This document shows, in pieces, positions 57,656 through 64,000 of a stretch of DNA of 64,000 nucleotides (within the stretch, counting starts at the first letter, position 1; the number at the start of each line of letters is the position of its first letter). The notes under the pieces were generated by a model. It was not told the DNA's origin and made no database searches. It worked only from the letters and a program-made list of their open reading frames with translations. Source of the stretch: Oscillospiraceae bacterium (lineage in GTDB: Bacteria; Bacillota; Clostridia; Oscillospirales; Ruminococcaceae); contig JAFZPP010000025.1 of NCBI GenBank assembly GCA_017550285.1, forward strand, positions 117,890-181,889, given 5' to 3'. The translations under genes and the position numbers were made by a program.

Positions 57656-60600
57656 TCAATAGCCGTTTATACCGCAATAATTTACCGTTACCGTTCCGCT
57701 CCGTATGTTATTCAGATCGAGCTGCAAACCGGTATCCGGACTGGTTTCATCCTGCACATCCTTCACAGGCCAGGGGAACAGTGTCATCATGCGAACCTGT
57801 GCATTCACAGAGAACATCGTATTTGCGTGTGTGATATCAAATGTATCCTGCGCACGGACGATTTCGTCAGTGTCAGTTGCGACGGGCATCGCATGCCGCA
57901 TATTCACGGTGATTAAAACCGCTGCACGCTGAAGAACCGCATTCTGATTCGTACTGACAGCCAAAAGCATAAAGATCTTGCAGTATTCCTTGTAATTCAG
58001 TGTAATACCGGAGCTTGCATTGGTGTCAATATCCTCACCCTGCGGTATATCCTTCAGGAAATCCTTAGTTCCTTCTTTGATTTTGCCGGTCAGGGCGGAA
58101 GATGCTTCATCCATCTTTTCACGCATAATGCTCTTTGCAGTATCCGCAGCCTTATCACCGGCTTTATGGATTTCATCAGAGATATACTGCTTGGCTTTAT
58201 CAATCTCCTGGTTCACGATTGCTGACAGCCCGTCTGCGAATTTCTCCTGAAACGCATTATCCATCGCTTCTCTTAACTTTGCTTCCAGGTCAAAGTTTTT
58301 GAAGTCCTCCGTACCGAACAGCTTCATGTAATCATCAATCACTTCTGTGATTTCTTTTTTCAAATCCTTATAAATCTGACCGCAGTTGATATCTTTGCCT
58401 TTCACATTGACGGTCACATTCTTGACCATGTAGCCGCAGATCGTTCCGACAACGCCGGATTCCGTCGCACTGTTGAAGTTTTCCTCAATCACAGCGAATG
58501 CTTCATCAACCTTCGCCGCGACCAGCTCGGAAGTTGCCTTTGCATCGTTATACATCGCACCAAGCTCCAGTGCACTGCCCAACGGGATGATCTTGTTCAG
58601 AACAGGTGTGATAAACTGATCACAGATACCGTCGCGGATCGCTTCATACTGTCTCTTACAGTATGTATTCAGTATGCTGTCTTTGCCGTCCACAAGTATG
58701 TCTGCGCAGTCATCGAGTTTTTTATTGGCAAAATCTTCGCCCTTTGCAACCATTGTTGCTTCAAACTTGTCGATTTCCTCATCCAGCTTGTCTTCCACAG
58801 ATTCCACAACCGCAGGGATCACTGTATCGGTAACCTTTTTCACGGCTTCCTCTGCGATTGTTCTCAGAAAACCGGTCGGAGAGCAGACAAATGTGGACTG
58901 ATTCTTGTAGATCGGCACTTCGCGTCCGTCATGGAGCAAATACAGATCATAACCGCTTTCAGCCAGTGCAATCAGAATGGTAATGCAGACCTGAACGATC
59001 GGGACACCGATGACGGTCCAGCCTGCGATTGCCGTTGCGAGCTCCAGCGCATAGCTCTGGATATCCGGCGCGGTGAATGCATAAATCGCATTCAGCGCAA
59101 AACGGATCGCAAAGATCATTGCATCAGTATAGGTCAGGTTTTTATTCAGATCTTCGCAGTTGCCCCAGAGCAGGAATTCGATTTCCTTGCCGTACCAGTC
59201 GGTTTTCTCATTCAGAAGCTGTCTGTCGCCGATGATGCTCGACACAGCACCCTGGTTATGATAACCGTTCAGCAGAATGACCGGCATCGAACCCTTATCC
59301 GGTGTCTTTGTCAGAGAATTGAGCATCTGGTTATCTGTACGGCAGGTGAACATCTCCGTAAAGTATTCTTCCAGATAGACATTCTCTGCAACTGTAGATG
59401 CAAGACCGGCAATTTTGGCTAACGCCTTTTTGGCTTCGCCGAGTCCGTTTTTGCTGTTCGCATCAGATTTTTTGTCGCCTTTGCCAACAGTCGGACTGCC
59501 AATCGTCGGCGCTGCCTCCACCTGGTTGGCTTCGGTCTGATCACAGTAGTCCTCGATGCTTTTCATGATGGCTTCGTAATCTTCCGGCGCTTCCTTGTCA
59601 TCTCTTTCATCGGTCACTTCTTCATTCGCGCTGTCAATCATGCCATCCGCAGTATCAGAAATATTATCTTCCGGTGCAGTCTCACCTTCTGATTCCTTTT
59701 CCTCAACTTCTTTTTCATGCTCGACTTTCTTTTCATGCGCTTTTGCCTCGGTATAAAGCGTGATCATGAATGCTTCGGCGGGATCCATAAAGTCTTTTTT
59801 GTCTTTGTACTTCTTGTTCAGTTCATCAAGATCTGCCTTTTTCTGATCCGCACGAGTAACAGCATAGCCCAGATCATCCTGAATACCGTCCAGAATCTGG
59901 AAATGTCCGAAACCGTCTTCATACGTAATCATTGTGTCGCCCTTAAAGACAGCACCTTTGAAGACATACTTTTCTTTTACAAGCTTATCGACTACCTTCA
60001 GGATGTAATCATCCTTGTTGGCATCTGTCTGCTCGGCATTAAACTGCTTCTTGACTGCCTTAATATCGGCGTGATGCTGATAATCCGGCAGCTTAATTGT
60101 TGTGTTTCTCTTTACGATCAGATCCCACATGGATTTGCCTGCATCCTCAACGATGTCAAATGCGCTGTCATCACATTTGGGTGATCGGCTGGTATCACCC
60201 TTCAAGCCAAGATTGAAGTAATCACCGAGCGGTCTCTGCGACTTGCCTTCCGTCAGCAGCTCCTTCACAATCTTGCCGGGGTTCTTGTCCTTGTAATTTG
60301 AGAAGTACGGTCCCCCCTGATCAATCGTAAGCAGCGGCTCGCCAAGGAACGTGACCTTCTGAATGCCTTCCAGCATCGGTTCAACATGCTCACTCTTGAG
60401 TTTATCAATGAGCTTCTGAAATTTCTTTACCTCTTCCTGATCAAACTGACCGGCAAGGGTCTTGAAATCACTTCTCATGGAAGCCTGTGTCGAATCCGAA
60501 TTCACTTTTCCGATTGAGGATTCCCAATCATTCTGGACATTCTTCAAACCGGGATAGTCACTGTTGCCGGGTACACCGTCAATCACCTTCATGATCTCTT

Positions 60601-62887
60601 TGAGCTGATTCTGAGCTTCTGTCAGACCGTCCTTCATAATCAGAAGGGTCAGCGCAAGCGCCATCAGCTCGCTGTATCCGGTTTCCGTATATGCCTTGCC
60701 GTACTTGCCGAAGTATTCGTCATTATGATGTGCCAGCTTGGAAATATACTTATTGATACGGTCATGATAGCTGTCCCAGCCGTTATAAACAGAATTGCTG
60801 AAATGATTCAGTGCAAGCGCACTCTTTTCCATTGCATTCAGTGACGGGACAGCCTGTAAAACATCGCTCCAGACTTTATCTTTATCAACCGGATCAACTG
60901 AAACCTGATAATGATCCCACAGCATTTGCAGATCACTATCCGATATTTCATCAGCTGACTTGGAAGAAGGCGGACCGGGTTCATCAGCATCTGAATAATA
61001 TTCTATTCCGTTCTCTTTATAAGTTCTGGGCTCTGCCGGATCAATCTCATTTCCGTCCTTATCTATTTCTCCATCTCTGAACTTCTGCCAGTTGTCACGT
61101 ATGCCGCTGCCTTCAATATTCCACTTGTTCCACCATAATTCCCCTTTGCCGTTGTCCAATAAGAGGTCAGGCGCGGTTTCATTTTTGTTCCAGCGGTTAT
61201 TCCAAACTGTTATGCCTTCGTTCCAGGCTTTTACCTTGTTTGCATCCTCCTGTCTTTTTACCTCTTCCCGATATCTCTTCTGAAGAATACCGGTCATGTC
61301 CTTCCAGATTTTATCGTAATCCTCTGCAAGCTGCTGGAGTTTCTTCTGATTTCCTGCCAGATATGCAATGCCCTTTCTCATCTGATCGTTCAGTTCCCAC
61401 TGCGCTTTCAGAACCGCAAGAGACTGTTCCATCTGGCTCTTTGTTGCTAAATCGCCCAGGAAATGCGCCGGTGTCGTATCAGACGGCGGAACATCAGAAT
61501 TATTGATTCCTTCATTGGAGGCATACTTATCCAGATCAATAAACGGATCAAGCGGCGCATAATAGCTTACAGCCTTGCTGCCGCCGGTTCCGAGCTCCCG
61601 TGTTCTCTCCTTTTCATCAAGCAGCTCATAATTGGGATAAAGGATCTTCTTACTCGGATCATCCGACTGATTCTTTTTATACTCATATTTTGCATACGTC
61701 GTATCACTGGGGTCAAATTTAGTCAGTGAGAACTTGTTGAATTCACCCGGTGTACGGTTACCTGTTGATATTTTCAGGCTGACATCCTCAAAATCCATTT
61801 CAATCTTCGCTGTACCATTATGACTGTCCAGTTTGAATCCGCAAAGCTCATCTGCCTTCTGGATGATATCATTTAGTTTCTTCATATCCTCCTGGATTTT
61901 GGTGTTCTCATCTTCGGAGGTATCAGGCGCATAGCGGGTATCGACACCGGCAGCCTCATCCAGAAATGCCTGATAATCATGATATTCTTTCTGAACGGTA
62001 TCATCTGTATTGAAAATACGGATGTTTGCAGAGGCGGCATCGTCCTTATTATTTCTGAAAAAGGGCGACTGCTCCTCCATCAGATAGAATGCAGTTGCAT
62101 AGCCAAGCTCCTGTTTGCTGTAATCGAGCGCCTGCTTCATATGATCTGTCGTGCCTTTAATGACGCCTTTGCCTTCTTCGCCGAACAGCTCATTCATCAG
62201 GAGCGCGCCGGGGTTATACTTGGACTCGATCTGATCATAGGTTGCAAGGCAGGGATCCTCTAATTTATCCAGCTGCTCTGTATACTCGATCTTCTTCTCG
62301 CAGGCATCGACCTGCTGGGTAGAGTCAGAGAGATAATCGAGCTTGCCGAGCAGTGTGCTTGCAATCGAGACCGGTCCGCGGTATTTCATATACTCAACGA
62401 TCTGCCGCTTCATGGTATTCGGGTTTGCAAGTGCGGAGCCGACAACCGGATCTGCCGTGAATGTCTGAAGCTGGAGCTGTAAGAAATCGGTCAGCGCATC
62501 CTCATCAATCGCGCCGTCTGTGCCCAGACCGTAATCAATCAAACTGTTAATCGTATTCTGAACAAGCTCGCCGTCCTTGCCGATTGTCGGAACAAATTTG
62601 CCTTCAACCGTCTGCTGGAAATACGCCTTCAATGCATCCTGAAGCGCTTCCTTATCCTCTTCGCTTCTCAGATTCGTATTCGCAAACAGACCGTACATTT
62701 CCTCAAGGAGGATATTATAATCCGACATGATTGCATTCAGTGTCAGATCACCCGCGCCGGCAATATTGGAGCGTACAGATTGCAGACGCGACGCATCAAT
62801 TATCATCGTAGAATATGTAATCATCGGAAGCAGTACCAGACATAACAGGACTGATACCGATCCCCTCACACGCTTACTCATTTGCAT
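57656..62887 (-). CDS. giant DUF5702-like pilus-locus protein
   Basis: A 1743-aa exported protein. The start is ATG 62887 with GGAAGGAG ten bases upstream. The N-terminal RGSVSVLLCLVLLPMITYSTMIIDASRLQSVRSNIAGAGDLTLNAIMSDYN is the segment seen at the start of DUF5702 proteins in Firmicute Tad loci, a single membrane helix like that of TadG pseudopilins but without Glu5. The rest is largely helical and coiled coil (about 60-1150), with an acidic EKEVEEKESEGE region near 1110-1160. A second conserved part near 1200-1350 (NAIYAFTAPDIQSYALELATAIAGWTVIGVPIVQVCITILIALAESGYDLYLLHDGREVPIYKN) holds one or two hydrophobic helices. It lies between TadE-like and lipoprotein genes. Probably a structural or assembly protein of the pilus. 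Confidence 0.8.
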   Translation of the reverse strand: MQMSKRVRGSVSVLLCLVLLPMITYSTMIIDASRLQSVRSNIAGAGDLTLNAIMSDYNILLEEMYGLFANTNLRSEEDKEALQDALKAYFQQTVEGKFVPTIGKDGELVQNTINSLIDYGLGTDGAIDEDALTDFLQLQLQTFTADPVVGSALANPNTMKRQIVEYMKYRGPVSIASTLLGKLDYLSDSTQQVDACEKKIEYTEQLDKLEDPCLATYDQIESKYNPGALLMNELFGEEGKGVIKGTTDHMKQALDYSKQELGYATAFYLMEEQSPFFRNNKDDAASANIRIFNTDDTVQKEYHDYQAFLDEAAGVDTRYAPDTSEDENTKIQEDMKKLNDIIQKADELCGFKLDSHNGTAKIEMDFEDVSLKISTGNRTPGEFNKFSLTKFDPSDTTYAKYEYKKNQSDDPSKKILYPNYELLDEKERTRELGTGGSKAVSYYAPLDPFIDLDKYASNEGINNSDVPPSDTTPAHFLGDLATKSQMEQSLAVLKAQWELNDQMRKGIAYLAGNQKKLQQLAEDYDKIWKDMTGILQKRYREEVKRQEDANKVKAWNEGITVWNNRWNKNETAPDLLLDNGKGELWWNKWNIEGSGIRDNWQKFRDGEIDKDGNEIDPAEPRTYKENGIEYYSDADEPGPPSSKSADEISDSDLQMLWDHYQVSVDPVDKDKVWSDVLQAVPSLNAMEKSALALNHFSNSVYNGWDSYHDRINKYISKLAHHNDEYFGKYGKAYTETGYSELMALALTLLIMKDGLTEAQNQLKEIMKVIDGVPGNSDYPGLKNVQNDWESSIGKVNSDSTQASMRSDFKTLAGQFDQEEVKKFQKLIDKLKSEHVEPMLEGIQKVTFLGEPLLTIDQGGPYFSNYKDKNPGKIVKELLTEGKSQRPLGDYFNLGLKGDTSRSPKCDDSAFDIVEDAGKSMWDLIVKRNTTIKLPDYQHHADIKAVKKQFNAEQTDANKDDYILKVVDKLVKEKYVFKGAVFKGDTMITYEDGFGHFQILDGIQDDLGYAVTRADQKKADLDELNKKYKDKKDFMDPAEAFMITLYTEAKAHEKKVEHEKEVEEKESEGETAPEDNISDTADGMIDSANEEVTDERDDKEAPEDYEAIMKSIEDYCDQTEANQVEAAPTIGSPTVGKGDKKSDANSKNGLGEAKKALAKIAGLASTVAENVYLEEYFTEMFTCRTDNQMLNSLTKTPDKGSMPVILLNGYHNQGAVSSIIGDRQLLNEKTDWYGKEIEFLLWGNCEDLNKNLTYTDAMIFAIRFALNAIYAFTAPDIQSYALELATAIAGWTVIGVPIVQVCITILIALAESGYDLYLLHDGREVPIYKNQSTFVCSPTGFLRTIAEEAVKKVTDTVIPAVVESVEDKLDEEIDKFEATMVAKGEDFANKKLDDCADILVDGKDSILNTYCKRQYEAIRDGICDQFITPVLNKIIPLGSALELGAMYNDAKATSELVAAKVDEAFAVIEENFNSATESGVVGTICGYMVKNVTVNVKGKDINCGQIYKDLKKEITEVIDDYMKLFGTEDFKNFDLEAKLREAMDNAFQEKFADGLSAIVNQEIDKAKQYISDEIHKAGDKAADTAKSIMREKMDEASSALTGKIKEGTKDFLKDIPQGEDIDTNASSGITLNYKEYCKIFMLLAVSTNQNAVLQRAAVLITVNMRHAMPVATDTDEIVRAQDTFDITHANTMFSVNAQVRMMTLFPWPVKDVQDETSPDTGLQLDLNNIRSGTVTVNYCGINGY

Positions 62888-62906
62888 AGTCAATTTGCTC
62901 CTTCCG

Positions 62907-63686
62907 TCAATCCAAGCCAAGTGTCTTCTTAACTTCATTAACCTTTTTCGCAATGTCATCTACATCAAGATGCAGTTTTTTCGCAATCATCTTAATTGCG
63001 TCACATATAAAATCCGTTGTCCTGATAAATTCGTCCTCATCATTTACCGAAGCAAGAGCACAAACATGAACTGAAGGCTGCTCGACGCCAAGCGCATTCA
63101 GCAGCTGGTTGTTCATCAGATCCTGACGGACATCCACAGTCACAGTCTGCATAATAATATAGTTTTGGCATGTAATTTCAATTTTCGCATTCTGCTTGCC
63201 GAGCAGCATCGTATGCTGGTTAACCATAGTACGCATAACATCCTCTAACAAAGAGCGGGAATTATACTGCCGGCTCGCAGTAGCACCTTCGCCTTCGCTG
63301 AGGCTCGGCTTGAGCGGATCCGAAGACCAATAACGGTAGTTGCGCGCATTCACGGCTTTTGTATCCGTAGAAAAGACGATCACATTGCCGTTTGCCTTTG
63401 TCTCGTCGCCGGATGCAGCCTTCGTATAGTCATTGAGTGCAACCTCAACCGCAGAAGTATCCACTTTTCCTTCGGTAAACATACTGATGTATCCGGGGTA
63501 CGCAACCTCCCGCGCAGAAAGCAGTGCGACCTTCTGCGCATAGGCGCCCACAGTTATGTATTGCAAAATAAAAAGCCCCATATAGATAAGGCCAGTCAAT
63601 ACTAGAAGTACAAACGGATAAATCAGTGCTGCTTCGATGAGCTCCGCACCGTCTTCGCGGCGCAGAATGTGAAAACGTCTTTTCAT
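62907..63686 (-). CDS. TadE-like pseudopilin
   Basis: A 259-aa exported protein beginning MKRRFHILRREDGAELIEAALIYPFVLLVLTGLIYMGLFIL. The pattern G|AELIE with Glu at +5 followed by a hydrophobic helix is the TadE/TadF prepilin-like signature, expected to be cleaved by the prepilin peptidase at 52536. The extracytoplasmic part (about 40-259) is mixed. The start is ATG 63686 with AAAGGAGTC upstream; longer in-frame starts have no site. It is downstream of a Flp-like pilin gene on the same strand and 19 bases before the DUF5702-like gene. Confidence 0.85.
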   Translation of the reverse strand: MKRRFHILRREDGAELIEAALIYPFVLLVLTGLIYMGLFILQYITVGAYAQKVALLSAREVAYPGYISMFTEGKVDTSAVEVALNDYTKAASGDETKANGNVIVFSTDTKAVNARNYRYWSSDPLKPSLSEGEGATASRQYNSRSLLEDVMRTMVNQHTMLLGKQNAKIEITCQNYIIMQTVTVDVRQDLMNNQLLNALGVEQPSVHVCALASVNDEDEFIRTTDFICDAIKMIAKKLHLDVDDIAKKVNEVKKTLGLD

Positions 63687-63727
63687 GCCTGACTCCTTTG
63701 AATCAAATTGTAAATGTCTCAATCTGT

Positions 63728-63802
63728 ACTGGCTTTCCCCACAGCAAAATGACGCTTATGCTGCGGGGAAAGCCAGTCATCCGCACTGTCTACGCGGATG
63801 AC
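63728..63802. terminator. two adjacent strong hairpins after the pilin gene
   Basis: ACTGGCTTTCCCC...GGGGAAAGCCAGT (63728-63740, 63765-63777, with CAGC/GCTG inside) and GTCATCCGC...GCGGATGAC (63776-63784, 63794-63802). No T-run. Placed after the pilin and before TadE, they could lower downstream expression or stabilise the pilin mRNA. Confidence 0.6.
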
Positions 63803-63837
63803 TGACATGTACTTTGTCTGAAATGTCTCAGTTTTTA

Positions 63838-64000
63838 TCATTCAGTAGGATTGACGGATGTATCGGTGGTGAAGATCGTCTTGATCGACTCGCCGATCTT
63901 GTTAAACATGTAGCCGATCAGACCCTTGTCGCTGCCCTCGAACTTGCCCTTTGTCAGGAAGTTGATGATGAAGCTGGCAACGATCACTGCGATTGCGATC
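63838..64000 (-). CDS. Flp-type pilin-like small protein, C-terminal fragment
   Basis: The window ends inside this gene; about 54 C-terminal codons are present, reading IAIAVIVASFIINFLTKG, then KFEGSDKGLIGYMFNKIG, then ESIKTIFTTDTSVNPTE. A hydrophobic helix followed by a short polar tail resembles Flp1-type pilins of Firmicute Tad loci. Its place before TadE-like pseudopilins supports this. The prepilin leader and cleavage site lie beyond the window edge, so the identification is tentative. Confidence 0.6.
   Translation of the reverse strand, partial: IAIAVIVASFIINFLTKGKFEGSDKGLIGYMFNKIGESIKTIFTTDTSVNPTE

Noticed and set aside
57656..62887. ESX/type VII secretion assignment for the giant helical protein
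   Set aside because: No WXG motif, EssC-type FtsK ATPase or YukD-like gene is present. The prepilin peptidase and TadE-like neighbours fit a Tad locus better.

Overview
The window looks like chromosomal DNA of a Gram-positive anaerobic gut or rumen bacterium of the Ruminococcus type (Oscillospiraceae). The reasons are eleven or so dockerin modules in six secreted proteins, a GH30 glucuronoxylanase fused to a CE4 esterase, a CotH-dockerin protein, very long Thr-rich linkers, strong AGGAGG-type ribosome sites, TTGACA/TATAAT promoters with 17-bp spacers, and translationally coupled ATGA overlaps. No rRNA, tRNA, CRISPR array, IS element or prophage was seen.

1-3.5 kb: ferrous-iron locus. feoA-feoA-feoB (feoB runs off the left edge) is transcribed leftward. 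A methyltransferase and a four-gene operon (37-aa membrane peptide, DUF2325, DUF3793, flavodoxin) run rightward. Several GTTAG-N6-CTAAY inverted repeats sit at these promoters and suggest one metal-responsive regulator. 3.6-4.3 kb: a divergent pair (71-aa unknown protein and a ribbon-helix-helix protein) whose promoters are interleaved with perfect inverted repeats.

4.4-27.6 kb: mixed single genes and short operons. These are a STAS protein with a PAS/HD-GYP protein, a VWA lipoprotein, a flavodoxin, the CotH-dockerin protein, two ECF sigma factor/membrane-protein pairs (one coupled to an ABC transporter), a solitary primase-helicase, the GH30-CBM-dockerin-CE4 enzyme, and an AlbA-type regulator.

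27.7-64 kb: nearly 36 kb on the minus strand. From the right edge leftward it holds a Flp-like pilin, a TadE-like pseudopilin, a giant DUF5702-like protein, a lipoprotein, a second pseudopilin with a C-terminal domain resembling polymorphic toxin tips, a small possible immunity gene, a short prepilin peptidase, a TPR/WG-repeat protein, a DUF6382-FHA protein, a PP2C phosphatase and a transmembrane Ser/Thr kinase with an LRR ectodomain. These are followed by four giant secreted proteins (1232-1632 aa) built from LRR_5, cohesin-like, dockerin, C-type-lectin, SpaA-like and Cys-peptidase-like modules, and a second PP2C. I read this as a Tad-type pilus and surface-adhesion system under phospho-signalling control. 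The four giant proteins arose by duplication of a two-gene unit, and one peptidase copy has lost its catalytic residues.

All assignments come from reading the sequence; no database search was possible. Module boundaries in the giant proteins are approximate.
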